A stretch of 64,000 bases of DNA from Brevibacillus brevis (GTDB lineage Bacteria > Bacillota > Bacilli > Brevibacillales > Brevibacillaceae): positions 5,807,001 to 5,871,000 of the forward strand of contig NZ_CP030117.1 in the NCBI RefSeq assembly GCF_001039275.2. The letters run 5' to 3'. Made by a program: the position numbers and the translations under genes. A model generated the notes under the pieces. That model had not been told where the DNA came from and ran no database searches. It worked only from the letters and a program-made list of their open reading frames with translations. This document shows positions 26,157 through 35,557 of the stretch, piece by piece; the first letter of the stretch is position 1, and every line of letters starts with the position of its first letter.

Positions 26157-28733
26157 TTATAATTGATAGGCTTTGGAAAGTACCACCACTACCTCGGCGC
26201 GCGTTGCCCTTCCGTTCGGTTTAAAGGAAGATCCGTACCCACTGAGCCAGTTTCTAGATGTCAAAGCTTCAATGGCAGGAGAAGCCCAATGACTCGCTGG
26301 CACATCCTGATATTTCGAGGTACCGCGGTTATACATCAAAACATCACGTGCCCGCGCGATCATTACTGCCATCTCTGCACGCGATATCGGCTGATCCGGC
26401 TTCATTTCACTCTTCGGGTACCCTTTCAAAATTCCTAACTGGTAGGCTACACCTAAGTTGTGATACGCCCAGTGCCGCTTTGGCATATCTCGGAAGGTCG
26501 TTTTTCCTGTGTAGGTAGTCGCTACCTTGGAACCGGTCGCACGCATCGACTTAAGCAGCATCGTCGCAAACTCTGCACGGGTCACTGCCTGATTCGGCTT
26601 GAACGACGCATCATTAAATCCATTTACAATATCGCGAGAGCTGAGTCTGACGATCTCTGAGCGCGCCCAGTGGTCGGAAATATCGCGATAGCCCGCTATC
26701 AATTTCTGCTGCGTCACCGTGAGTCGGTACGATTCATATTTGAACGCAGTACCGCTATTGAGGCGTACATAGTATTTTCCTGGCTGTAAGCGCAACCCGA
26801 TAATGTCATTCCCACTATTGGAAAGCTCGGCTACCTCATTCGTCGAAGCAAGCGCATAGTTCATGTTTCGATCGCTGTAAAGTGCGTAACGAAAGCCACT
26901 CTCCACAGGAATATACGGCGCCCGGAATGTCACGTATGATTCGCTATTCACAGTAAATTGGAACCAGTCGGAATCAGTTGCTGTCGGAATTGTTCCTGAC
27001 ATCACTGTCCCACCGCTTAACGGAGACGCCTTTTGATAGGTATCATTCGGCTCATTGAGATCCTTTTTAACTGGCGTGTACCCCAAATCTAGCTGGTATT
27101 CGCCATTGACTGCATTCCGCGAATACTCGCTCACACGGATGTAATATTTACCCGGGGACACCTCTTTACTGACCCGCTCTGTCGGATTGTCCTTTGTCCC
27201 ATTATCGTACAGAGGATCCCAGACTACTGATTTTTGACCGGGCGCTTGTTTACCAAGACCCAGCAACAGATCCACTCGCTTGTTGTCAGGGCTAACAGAA
27301 ACATCTAAATGCCCGTACTCACGAACGTAGTAGGAGAACCAATCCTGATCGCCTTCATCATGAAAATTGCCTGTCACACTAATTTGGTTCCCTACGAGCG
27401 GTCTTGCCGTTTCTTGTGTATCGTTCGGTTCATTTCGGTCAGGATTGATCGAAAATTTACTCGTCAACACGTATGTAAAAGCGTTGTTAACGCCTCCACT
27501 GCGCATTAAGCGGATGTTCATTCTTCCTGCCTTGGCCGGGACTGTTATCGTATCGCCATTCCCGAAGTACTGTGTAATCGGTTGACGATTCTCAGGGTAA
27601 AAGGTAGCAGCCATCGCTGAAGAAATACCCGATGTCACTGTAGCCGTAAAGCTGACCTTTCCATCGTAAGGAATGTCCATCTTCAGCCAATCTACGGTAT
27701 CTTTTGGACCCAAATTGCCGCGTATTTGTGACTCAATCGGAAACGCCTTCGCTTTGGAAGAAGAATCATTCGGCTCTAAAAAGTCGTAAGAAAGTGCCGT
27801 TTTTACTGCTTTGTTGACATCTAACAAGCCGTATCCAGTCTTCCGATCCCATCCTTTCTCCCCCAAGTCAGTAGCCGTTTGATAAAGCAATTGCCTCACA
27901 TCAAATGGACTAAGATTAGGGTGCCGAGCGAGAATGAGCGCAGCTGCACCAGCTACTTGCGGTGCCGCTGCTGAAGTACCACTAAACGAGCCGTATTTTC
28001 CCCCAAGCTTCGTTGTGTATACATTCAACCCAGGAGCAACCATATTCAATTCGGGCCCCGTATTTGCCTGAGACAAGACTTCATTGTTACTTCTCACAGC
28101 CCCTACCGCTACGACTGTTGGATACGCAGCCGGATACGCCACACGGCTACTTTCATTACCACTTGCTGCAACCAAAACGGCTCCACTTCTCTCCGCGCGT
28201 TGTACAGCAGCTGCCAACGATTTGGAGTAAGCCATACTGCTAAAGGACATCACAATGACTTTAGCACCACGATCCAAAGCTACATTGATGCCTTTCGCAA
28301 TCAGCTCTACATCCGATGACGCCTTGCTATTCAAGACTTTAATCGGTAAAATCCTGGCATTCCAAAGAACACCTGAAACACCGATATTATTATTTCCACT
28401 AGCAGCAAGAACACCGGCTACTTCTGTGCCGTGCCCGTTGTCGTCCTGTGCTGACTTCCCAGGATTGACGAGATTCACACCCGGCAAAAGATTGCCCTTT
28501 AAATCAGGGTGTTTATAATCTGCCCCAGAATCCAATACAGCAATAATAATCTGCTCATTGCTATTTACCGCTGGCCAAGCTTTATCTGCTTTAATTTGAC
28601 TGAGATGCAGCTGGTTGGTCAAATAGTAGTCATTGGATGCGGGAGGTGCTGCTGCGAAGACTGATTGGTTGTTTGCCATAATGAGCGTGACCATTAATGT
28701 AACAGTCACTGACATGTTCACTGATCTTTTCAT
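26157..28733 (-). CDS. SLH-anchored subtilisin-like serine protease
   Basis: This 858-residue protein has a signal peptide (cleavage after VFA, about residue 27). An S8 peptidase domain has Asp68 (AVLDSGADYKHP), His101 (NGHGTEVAGV), the oxyanion Asn193 (AASGN) and Ser254 (SGTSAAAPQVAG). Three PPC-type beta domains follow, each introduced by an EPND/EPNDT motif (about residues 327, 434 and 564). Three SLH repeats close the protein, from residue about 685. It should be secreted and held on the wall through the SLH domains. It has no propeptide of usual length. Possible roles are wall-protein turnover or nutrition. Confidence 0.92.
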   Translation of the reverse strand: MKRSVNMSVTVTLMVTLIMANNQSVFAAAPPASNDYYLTNQLHLSQIKADKAWPAVNSNEQIIIAVLDSGADYKHPDLKGNLLPGVNLVNPGKSAQDDNGHGTEVAGVLAASGNNNIGVSGVLWNARILPIKVLNSKASSDVELIAKGINVALDRGAKVIVMSFSSMAYSKSLAAAVQRAERSGAVLVAASGNESSRVAYPAAYPTVVAVGAVRSNNEVLSQANTGPELNMVAPGLNVYTTKLGGKYGSFSGTSAAAPQVAGAAALILARHPNLSPFDVRQLLYQTATDLGEKGWDRKTGYGLLDVNKAVKTALSYDFLEPNDSSSKAKAFPIESQIRGNLGPKDTVDWLKMDIPYDGKVSFTATVTSGISSAMAATFYPENRQPITQYFGNGDTITVPAKAGRMNIRLMRSGGVNNAFTYVLTSKFSINPDRNEPNDTQETARPLVGNQISVTGNFHDEGDQDWFSYYVREYGHLDVSVSPDNKRVDLLLGLGKQAPGQKSVVWDPLYDNGTKDNPTERVSKEVSPGKYYIRVSEYSRNAVNGEYQLDLGYTPVKKDLNEPNDTYQKASPLSGGTVMSGTIPTATDSDWFQFTVNSESYVTFRAPYIPVESGFRYALYSDRNMNYALASTNEVAELSNSGNDIIGLRLQPGKYYVRLNSGTAFKYESYRLTVTQQKLIAGYRDISDHWARSEIVRLSSRDIVNGFNDASFKPNQAVTRAEFATMLLKSMRATGSKVATTYTGKTTFRDMPKRHWAYHNLGVAYQLGILKGYPKSEMKPDQPISRAEMAVMIARARDVLMYNRGTSKYQDVPASHWASPAIEALTSRNWLSGYGSSFKPNGRATRAEVVVVLSKAYQL

Positions 28734-28873
28734 GTAAAACAGTCCTTCCTTCTCTCCCCTGCAAAAGTAGCAGTCTAAAAGGAATTCAGGTATTTGTCAT
28801 CTGGTCTTTAGCATAGCGGATGAAAAGGGGGACACGCAACCCTCATTCTCCAATATTTGGAACGCTTTCACAG

Positions 28874-28910
28874 AAGAAAACCCTTTTCACCATCGGCAAA
28901 AAGGGTTTTT
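28874..28910 (-). terminator. Terminator after the SLAP-like operon
   Basis: A 12-bp stem of the GAAAACCCTTTT/AAAAGGGTTTTT type around a 10-base loop lies directly after the stop of the third SLAP-like gene, and the minus strand gives a T-rich tail. Confidence 0.75.
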
Positions 28911-28914
28911 CTCC

Positions 28915-29910
28915 TTACTGTAACAAACCTTTATTGTCTTCTACTTCAGGTGCTACCTGAGCTTTTTCTTTTTTTCGTTGTTGCGCTTTCGGAATAAAGG
29001 CAGTCAGTTCAGCAATATTTACCGTTTCTTTTTTAAAGGAAGAGGAAGGAATATCGAACGCCCACACGCGATGGCTGTTCGCTTCCACCTTCATGTTTTC
29101 CAACGTGAAGTGTACACGTGCTACCGTATCGCCCGCTTTATCATGAACAATAATTGGTACTTCGGTAAACTCCAGACGTTTTCCTAAGCCGTTACGGAAA
29201 GCAACGATAACTTTCAAGCCATTATCTTCACCAGGCTTGATATCGAGGACTTGCAAATCTACTTCGCCCTCTACAATCGGATTCTTCTCTTCAGCCTGTT
29301 GCAAATACTGCTCCGACTCATTTGCACTCAGACCCCAATTATAATTTTGGTTATCCTCTACTTCGTGCTTTTTAGGCTTGATAAAAGTCAGCATCAGAGG
29401 TATCTCTTTTTCAGGGATACGGTCGAACTCATCCCAACGGAACATAAATTCCATCGGGCGACTGGACATCTCTCCTACTGGTCCCGAAGCAACCAGGTCA
29501 AACGTTTTTCTCGCGACCTCTTCTCCGTCCTCCGTAACCAAAGACAACGGGAGCTTTTGAAGCAAAACGCTGCGCTCTGTCGCATTGCGAATGTAGGTAA
29601 GAACCAGATAACCATCATTGGTAACCTGCGTGAAGAACGGAATGATACCCACTTCGTTACGAACCACCGGAGGCATTTCATCATGCGCGTATTGCAATAG
29701 CTCCTGCTCAGCGTCATCCAATTGATTTTCCCAAGGACCGTTCATCACCAAAAACAGTTCCTTCGAGTCCACACGGTTCGCAGATTGTTGCGGATTATCC
29801 AGTCCGGATACACCCAAATAAAACTCTCTATGAAGATTCTCATGAATATCTTCGCGTACTTGCTCCAAGCTCTCTTTGGAACCAAACCAATTTTCCAATA
29901 ACCAACTCAT
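28915..29910 (-). CDS. SLAP-like accessory protein, paralogue 3 (divergent)
   Basis: This 331-residue protein is the most divergent of three tandem paralogues. It has two copies of a beta-rich SLAP-type domain. Each ends in a degenerate form of the R-P-W-x-F motif (SSRPMEFMFRWDEF near residue 165 and SHRVWAFDIPSSSF near residue 295). No signal peptide is present; the N-terminus MSWLLENWFGSKE may be an amphipathic helix. The family (accessory Sec system S-layer assembly proteins) is linked to export or assembly of S-layer proteins. It is co-transcribed with the two others. Confidence 0.7.
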   Translation of the reverse strand: MSWLLENWFGSKESLEQVREDIHENLHREFYLGVSGLDNPQQSANRVDSKELFLVMNGPWENQLDDAEQELLQYAHDEMPPVVRNEVGIIPFFTQVTNDGYLVLTYIRNATERSVLLQKLPLSLVTEDGEEVARKTFDLVASGPVGEMSSRPMEFMFRWDEFDRIPEKEIPLMLTFIKPKKHEVEDNQNYNWGLSANESEQYLQQAEEKNPIVEGEVDLQVLDIKPGEDNGLKVIVAFRNGLGKRLEFTEVPIIVHDKAGDTVARVHFTLENMKVEANSHRVWAFDIPSSSFKKETVNIAELTAFIPKAQQRKKEKAQVAPEVEDNKGLLQ

Positions 29911-29950
29911 ATAGCAACCTCCTCTTTCCCATCCTGAAAAAATGTGCGTT

Positions 29951-30913
29951 CTACTCTACAGTAAGCGCCCATCTTTTCAGGTCGGCATCAGGCTTTTTCA
30001 CAAATTTAGGTGGGAATACAATCAGCCATGGACGGCTGTTTCCAGGCTTCACCCGAATGGTGCTTGCATCCAGAGAACCTGTCGCAACTACATCTCCATC
30101 TGAATCCGAAATCGTCAATTTGAGTTTTTCCGGACGGTAATCATGGCTGAGTCCATTTCGGAAAAGCATGGCTACCACCAGGTTTCCTTCCTCGGTTTTC
30201 CGGATGTCAAAACCCGTTACTTCCACCGTATTAATAGGAACCAACGGCAAAGACTGTGTCAAAGCTTCCAGACGATCCTTTTGACGATCAGTCATGCGCT
30301 TCTCCATTTCAGGATCAAGCTCCAGTGTACGAGGCCAAACATGTGTACTTCTGCTGGCCTTCATTACCACTTTCCAACGGCTAAAGGTGAAGTTGTCATG
30401 CAAATAGCTTTCTTCCGGGAACAAAACCTCCCATGGACGGCTGGAATGCGGTGGAATAGCCTCCATATCTGACAAATCCACTCTGATCCGCGCAAAAGGC
30501 TTGTCGTCCAGATAAATCGCTAATCCTACGTTTTTAATACGCACAGGTTTATTTGTGGCGTTGCGGAAAAACATAGCGACAGTCATTCCGTTTGGCTGCG
30601 GAATCATACTGAAGCCTGTTACGCTAATCATGCCTGGTACCATCTCAGGCAACTCTGCTTGCAAAAAGCGGAGAGTGTACTTTTTCTCCGAATCCAGCTC
30701 ACTTTCCCATATCGGGCTCAAGGATAGCTCCGTTCGAATTTTCTCAGCCTTCGCAGCAGACTTTTCCAGTTCACCATTGCTATCCAATTCGACTTCGTTG
30801 CTAGTCATGGAAGCTAAATCAATTGTCGACTCTTCCTGAATCTCTTTTTTCAGATCCTCGAGGGAGCGCTTCTGTTGATCTTTACCTAACAAATTCTTCA
30901 TAAAGGAAAACAT
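29951..30913 (-). CDS. SLAP-like accessory protein, paralogue 2
   Basis: The protein is about 320 residues from the ATG at 30913. That start has GGAGG six bases upstream and gives MFSFMKNLLGKDQQ, matching the N-terminus of paralogue 1; an upstream in-frame ATG adds an unmatched 17-residue tail. Two domain copies end in IPPHSSRPWEVLFPEESY (about residue 165) and VKPGNSRPWLIVFPPKF (about residue 298). Like its neighbours it lacks a signal peptide. I assign it to the acc_Sec_SLAP type by this motif and the S-layer context. Confidence 0.75.
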   Translation of the reverse strand: MFSFMKNLLGKDQQKRSLEDLKKEIQEESTIDLASMTSNEVELDSNGELEKSAAKAEKIRTELSLSPIWESELDSEKKYTLRFLQAELPEMVPGMISVTGFSMIPQPNGMTVAMFFRNATNKPVRIKNVGLAIYLDDKPFARIRVDLSDMEAIPPHSSRPWEVLFPEESYLHDNFTFSRWKVVMKASRSTHVWPRTLELDPEMEKRMTDRQKDRLEALTQSLPLVPINTVEVTGFDIRKTEEGNLVVAMLFRNGLSHDYRPEKLKLTISDSDGDVVATGSLDASTIRVKPGNSRPWLIVFPPKFVKKPDADLKRWALTVE

Positions 30914-31006
30914 ATGATACCTCCTCACACGTCCGGGCACGAACGAAGCTTCTCTTATCATCATAAACGTTTTAGACTAGCCCATGCAAATTCGCCTCTC
31001 GAAAAA

Positions 31007-31954
31007 TCAAGCTCCTTGGGGTACACTCACTTTCCAACGAGACAAATCTGGCGCTTCCTTTTGGAAGCTTGCCGGCGGAAAAATAAACACCCACGGCTTA
31101 CTGGTATTTGCATGGACAGTCAGACCATCCAGTTCAAATAAGCCTTCCGCCACTTTATCTCCACTTGCATCAAACAGCGCCAACGGCAATTTTTCCAGGG
31201 ACAGGGACTGCCCAGAGCCGTTGCGTATCAGAAGCATGACATGAAGATCGCCTTCTGACGAACGACCAAGCTGTACACTCTGGATATTGACCTCTCCCTC
31301 TTTTAATGCAGGAAGATTCTTGGCTAACTGAATCAAGTAAGTTTTCTGTTCTTCAGATAGCGCCTTAATCCAGGATTCCTCTAGCTCCAACTGATGTGGC
31401 AGAACCATTTTCTTTTCCGCCAATTCAAAAGCAATTTTCCAATTTGCCAAAAGAACATCCACTTTCAGGAAGTGTTCTCTATCAAATACAAACGACCACG
31501 GTCTAGCGGAACGTGGTGGAATTTCCCCGATCTCGCTCATATCGAACGTCTGGCGGGTAAACAACTCCTGATCACCGAACAGTACCACCAGTGTCGTCTC
31601 ATTCAGCTGCACAGGTTCATCAGAACTGTTCCGGATGAACGCTGTCACTTCAATCCCTTCATCATGCGGAACAAGTGCAGTCCCTGCCAGAGAGATATTC
31701 CCCGCCTGCAATGGTGTCAGTTCTTGAGCCATAAAGGAGAGCGAATACTTCTCCTGTGGACTAAGCTTATCTTCCCATGATTTATGCAGGGAGAGCGTTG
31801 TGATGACGCCAGAAGATGCATCCTGTACCTGGTTTTCTTCTTGATGTGACTGTGCGGTATCAGAAGCGGACAAGATTGATTCCTCCTGAACCTGCTCTTG
31901 AACCTCTTTCGCCGTTGGTTTATTCCCCATTAAATTCTTCAAGAAGGATAACAT
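31007..31954 (-). CDS. SLAP-like accessory protein, paralogue 1
   Basis: This 315-residue protein is the first gene of the three-gene operon. The N-terminus MLSFLKNLMGNKPTAKE is amphipathic. Two SLAP-type beta domains end in IPPRSARPWSFVFDREHF (about residue 158) and VHANTSKPWVFIFPPASF (about residue 288). In Bacillus anthracis the SlaP protein aids export of S-layer proteins with the second SecA. No secA2 is in this window, so partnership with that pathway is inference. Confidence 0.75.
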   Translation of the reverse strand: MLSFLKNLMGNKPTAKEVQEQVQEESILSASDTAQSHQEENQVQDASSGVITTLSLHKSWEDKLSPQEKYSLSFMAQELTPLQAGNISLAGTALVPHDEGIEVTAFIRNSSDEPVQLNETTLVVLFGDQELFTRQTFDMSEIGEIPPRSARPWSFVFDREHFLKVDVLLANWKIAFELAEKKMVLPHQLELEESWIKALSEEQKTYLIQLAKNLPALKEGEVNIQSVQLGRSSEGDLHVMLLIRNGSGQSLSLEKLPLALFDASGDKVAEGLFELDGLTVHANTSKPWVFIFPPASFQKEAPDLSRWKVSVPQGA

Positions 31955-32007
31955 ATCGTCGCTCCCAACTTTTCTCTACATCTATATACAGTTTGCATTC
32001 GTCATCC

Positions 32008-32035
32008 ACTATAGCATAGTGACATCCTTTTGCAA
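32008..32035 (-). promoter_or_regulatory. Putative promoter of the SLAP-like operon with palindrome
   Basis: On the minus strand TTGCAA, a 16-base spacer and TATAGT precede the operon by about 55 bp. The -10 lies inside a perfect CACTAT-GCT-ATAGTG palindrome (32007-32021), which could be an operator. Confidence 0.5.
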
Positions 32036-32195
32036 CATAGAAAACTTGGCATTACAAACAGCAAATAAACGGTTATTGCAACCATAGAACAGAGCCATTC
32101 GTAATAGTAGTTATGTTAGGATACCCGTATGGAGCAGATGATGTCAAGGAATGGAAGAATCGCCTTATGTATTTCATTTCCATAACGAGATAAAG

Positions 32196-32294
32196 TTTAC
32201 ATTGTTGTTTGTAATTGATAAAATATAGGAGTCTAAACAAATAACTTGGGGAATTACTTTTTGCCAGCTGAATCATTCAGTTGGCTCTTTTTTT
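32196..32294 (+). ncRNA. Candidate small RNA (promoter plus terminator, no coding sequence)
   Basis: A good SigA-type promoter (TTTACA at 32196, 17-base spacer, TAAAAT at 32219) is followed about 40 bases later by a 10-bp stem (32263-32285, GCCAGCTGAA/TTCAGTTGGC, loop TCA) and T7. The expected transcript is about 65 nt, starting near 32231. No ATG-started frame lies between. No plus-strand gene precedes it, so the terminator serves no known coding sequence. Confidence 0.5.
32263..32294 (+). terminator. Strong intrinsic terminator of the candidate small RNA
   Basis: A perfect 10-bp stem (one G-T pair) with a three-base loop is followed by CTTTTTTT on the plus strand. Confidence 0.8.
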
Positions 32295-32311
32295 GTATGC
32301 CTAAAAAAATA

Positions 32312-32339
32312 GAAAACCAGGGCTTTTGCCCTGATTTTT
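32312..32339 (-). terminator. pgi terminator
   Basis: A CAGGGC/GCCCTG stem with a four-base loop, flanked by A and T runs, lies 20 bp after the pgi stop. It points along the minus strand and faces the small-RNA terminator. Confidence 0.7.
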
Positions 32340-32359
32340 CCACTTCATTCATTATTTCA

Positions 32360-33646
32360 TTATACCAGTAAGGCTCTGATATTTTTTTTGTACTCTTCTA
32401 CGCCTGGTTGATCAAATGGGTTTACGCCCAACAAATAGCCACTCACAGCACATGCCTTTTCAAAAAAGATAATTAATTCACCGAAAGTATACTCGTTCAT
32501 TTCATCCAGCTCGATACTCAGGTTTGGTACTCCTCCCTCGACATGGGCGAGGACCACTCCTTGAAAGGATATTCGATTCAAATCATGAAATGTTTTTCCC
32601 GCCAAGTAGTTTAACCCATCTATATTTGCAGGGTCAGATTCAATGAATAGATGCTCTTGCTGATTACTTACAAAGAGTACGGTTTCAATTAAATCCCGTC
32701 TCCCATCTTGTATATATTGCCCAATAGAATGTAAGTCAGTAGAAAATTGAACGGAGGCAGGAAATAGAGCTTTATGCTCTTTCCCTTCGCTTTCACCAAA
32801 CAGTTGTTTCCACCACTCTGATAAATATTGTAGGGACGGTTCATAACTGACCAGCAATTCAATGGTCTTACCCTTTCGATACAATACATTCCGGACGGCT
32901 GCATACTGGTAGCTCTCATTACTCCATAAATCCGGATTGTCATAGTGATGAGAGGCTGCTCTTGCCCCTTCCATCATTCGTTCTATATTAAGCCCAGCAA
33001 CGGCCATTGGCAAAAGCCCTACTGCCGTCAAAACAGAATACCTGCCACCTACATCATCAGGGATCACAAAGGTTTCATAGCCTTCTTCTTCTGCAAGCTT
33101 TTTGAGCGCTCCTCTGGATTTGTCTGTCGTCACGTAAATGCGCTCTCTCGCACCTTCTTTTCCGTATTTCTTCTCTATGAAATCCTTAAAGACTCGAAAT
33201 GCTAGGGCCGTTTCTAGCGTGGTTCCCGATTTTGAGATGACATTGATAGAGATATCTTTCCCGTCTAGTATTTCAAAAAGATGACTAAGGTATCTGGTAC
33301 TCATATTATGGCCTGCAAAATATACCTCTGTAGAACCAGATAGCTGGTTGTAAAAGGAATGAGTTAATGCCTCAATGGCTGCACGTGCTCCTAGATACGA
33401 TCCCCCGATTCCAATGACGATAAACGCCTGGGAATCTTTTCTGATGCGTTCTGCCGCTCGTTGGATTCGTTCGAACTCAGCTTGATCATAGTTGTTTGGC
33501 AAGTCAACCCAGCCGAGGTAATCAGAACCCGGTCCCATCTTTTCATGAAGGAAATCATGCGCTTCTTTTACGAGTTCACTCAGGTTGTCTACTTCTTTTT
33601 TATCGATAAAGGGTAGCGCATTTGAAAAATTGAAAGATAGTCCCAT
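32360..33646 (-). CDS. pgi: Glucose-6-phosphate isomerase
   Basis: This 428-residue enzyme interconverts glucose-6-phosphate and fructose-6-phosphate. Visible signatures include [60 protein letters not shown] and the C-terminal [12 protein letters not shown]. The length fits the short Firmicutes type. It lies downstream of pgcA but behind a terminator, so it probably has its own promoter. It links central metabolism to the UDP-sugar genes next door. Confidence 0.96.
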   Translation of the reverse strand: MGLSFNFSNALPFIDKKEVDNLSELVKEAHDFLHEKMGPGSDYLGWVDLPNNYDQAEFERIQRAAERIRKDSQAFIVIGIGGSYLGARAAIEALTHSFYNQLSGSTEVYFAGHNMSTRYLSHLFEILDGKDISINVISKSGTTLETALAFRVFKDFIEKKYGKEGARERIYVTTDKSRGALKKLAEEEGYETFVIPDDVGGRYSVLTAVGLLPMAVAGLNIERMMEGARAASHHYDNPDLWSNESYQYAAVRNVLYRKGKTIELLVSYEPSLQYLSEWWKQLFGESEGKEHKALFPASVQFSTDLHSIGQYIQDGRRDLIETVLFVSNQQEHLFIESDPANIDGLNYLAGKTFHDLNRISFQGVVLAHVEGGVPNLSIELDEMNEYTFGELIIFFEKACAVSGYLLGVNPFDQPGVEEYKKNIRALLV

Positions 33647-33762
33647 TTATAAAACCTCCAAGCTATCGTCTCTGATCTCTAAATTCTTATCTCTTGTTTA
33701 TGTATCGGTTATTTGTTCGATATCTGGAAGGACTGTGCCCAAAATTCAATAAGCAAATGGAA

Positions 33763-33803
33763 CAAAAAGACTTTTCACCTCAAAGACGACAAAGTGAAAA
33801 GCC
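33763..33803 (-). terminator. pgcA terminator
   Basis: GGCTTTTCAC and GTGAAAAGTC pair on the minus strand around a 15-base loop, followed by TTTTTG. It ends the galU-galE-pgcA transcript. Confidence 0.75.
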
Positions 33804-33814
33804 TTTAAGTATAT

Positions 33815-35557
33815 CTACCCTAGTGAAATTTCATCGACACGTCTCAAAACTTGTTCCTTTATTTGATCCATTCGTTGAATTGATTCTGCTTGACTTTGCC
33901 CTTTTATAGAAAAATAAATCTTAAGCTTGGGTTCCGTTCCCGATGGTCGTAAGCAGAACCAAGACCCATCCTCAAGCCAATACTGCAAAACATTCTCTTT
34001 CGGCAAAGATAAGGTGGTTTCTATACCGCTTTTTGTATCGAGAGCAATCTGTTTTGCATAATCACGGCTTTCCACGATTGAACTTCCAGCAATGGTAACA
34101 GGGGAATTTGTCCGCCAATCGTTCATGATAGCCTGAATACGCTCCAAACCATCGATTCCTTTCAACGTGCGGGATTCTAACCCTTCCTGATAGAAACCAT
34201 GTTCGGCATAGAGATCATTCAATACATCGATCAAGCTCTTCCCTTGCTTCTTATAGAAGGCGCCCATTTCGCATATCAGCATGGTAGACATGACAGCGTC
34301 TTTATCTCGGACAAACGAATCCGCTAAATAACCATAGCTTTCCTCGTAGCCGAAAACAAACTGGCGCCCTCCCTGCTCCTCAAACAGACGAATTTGTTCA
34401 GCTATATATTTGAATCCCGTTAACGTGAGAATCGTATCTATACCATATTTGCGAGCTACAGCACTCCCCAACTCACTGGTGACAATTGTAGTGAGTACTG
34501 TATCGCCAGATGAAAGGGTTCCCTTTTGGGCTTTGACAGACAACAAATACTCTACCAAAAGTGCCCCAGTTTGATTCCCTGTCAGGAAAACATATTCTCC
34601 AGTTTTGTCGCGGGCAGCTATTCCCACCCGGTCACAGTCAGGATCAGTGGCAACAACGATATCTGCTTTCTTTTCCTGAGCGAGCGACAACGCCATCTGA
34701 AACGCTTCTTTTTCCTCGGGATTTGGTGATTTTACCGTACTGAAGTTTGGATCTGGAACATCTTGTTCCTGCACGATATGAACTTGAGTAAAGCCGATTC
34801 TTTTTAGAGTTTCCGGTACTAGCATTCGTCCAGCCCCATGGAGCGGAGTATATACTATAGAAAAAGAAGTACTCATGTCGCGAACTACATCGGAATTAAG
34901 CGATACCTTTTCCAATCGTTCCATGTATATCTGGTCCAGCTCATTGCCAATCATCTGCAAAAATCCAGATTTCTCTGCATCCTCGCGAGATATATAGTGA
35001 ATTCCTTCAAATGTAGAAAGCTTATTCACTTCAGCGATGATTTGGGCAGCGATGTCTGACGCGATCTGCCCGCCGTCTTCCCAGTACACTTTGTATCCGT
35101 TATATTCGGGTGGATTATGACTAGCTGTAATTACAATTCCCGCTTGTGCTTTCAGGTAACGAACAGCAAATGAAAGCTCAGGTGTCGGACGAAGCTGGTC
35201 AAATAAATAAACACGAATGCCATTTGCAACCAACGTGCACGCCGTCTCTTCCGCCAAGAACGCTGACTGGTGACGGGAGTCGTACGCGATAACAACACCT
35301 TTTTTCTTTGCATCTGCACCAACTTTTGCGATATAGTCGGCTAATCCCTGAGTCGCACGCCTGACGGTATAGCGATTGATACGGTTCGTGCCAGCTCCTA
35401 AGACTCCTCGCATTCCCCCAGTACCAAACTCCAAATATTTAAAAAAACGGTCTTCTATATCTTTGGGAGAATCTGTAATGGAGAGAAGCTCCGTTTTCGT
35501 TTGTTCGTCTATCCCTTGATGTTCTAACCATTCCTGGTACATCTCTAATTCGTTCAT
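33815..35557 (-). CDS. pgcA: Alpha-phosphoglucomutase/phosphomannomutase
   Basis: This 580-residue enzyme has the phospho-serine loop GIVITASHNPPEYNGYKVYW, the metal loop VATDPDCDRVG, the sugar-recognition loop GYEESYGY and the phosphate-binding CLRPSGTEPKLK. It converts glucose-6-phosphate to glucose-1-phosphate for GalU. Length and motifs match B. subtilis PgcA. Its start overlaps the galE stop by 4 bp, giving tight coupling in the order galU-galE-pgcA. Confidence 0.95.
   Translation of the reverse strand: MNELEMYQEWLEHQGIDEQTKTELLSITDSPKDIEDRFFKYLEFGTGGMRGVLGAGTNRINRYTVRRATQGLADYIAKVGADAKKKGVVIAYDSRHQSAFLAEETACTLVANGIRVYLFDQLRPTPELSFAVRYLKAQAGIVITASHNPPEYNGYKVYWEDGGQIASDIAAQIIAEVNKLSTFEGIHYISREDAEKSGFLQMIGNELDQIYMERLEKVSLNSDVVRDMSTSFSIVYTPLHGAGRMLVPETLKRIGFTQVHIVQEQDVPDPNFSTVKSPNPEEKEAFQMALSLAQEKKADIVVATDPDCDRVGIAARDKTGEYVFLTGNQTGALLVEYLLSVKAQKGTLSSGDTVLTTIVTSELGSAVARKYGIDTILTLTGFKYIAEQIRLFEEQGGRQFVFGYEESYGYLADSFVRDKDAVMSTMLICEMGAFYKKQGKSLIDVLNDLYAEHGFYQEGLESRTLKGIDGLERIQAIMNDWRTNSPVTIAGSSIVESRDYAKQIALDTKSGIETTLSLPKENVLQYWLEDGSWFCLRPSGTEPKLKIYFSIKGQSQAESIQRMDQIKEQVLRRVDEISLG

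Noticed and set aside
32073-32276. A 67-codon minus-strand frame between the SLAP operon and pgi
   Set aside because: It has no ribosome site and no domain, and it crosses the promoter-terminator pair of the candidate small RNA on the other strand.
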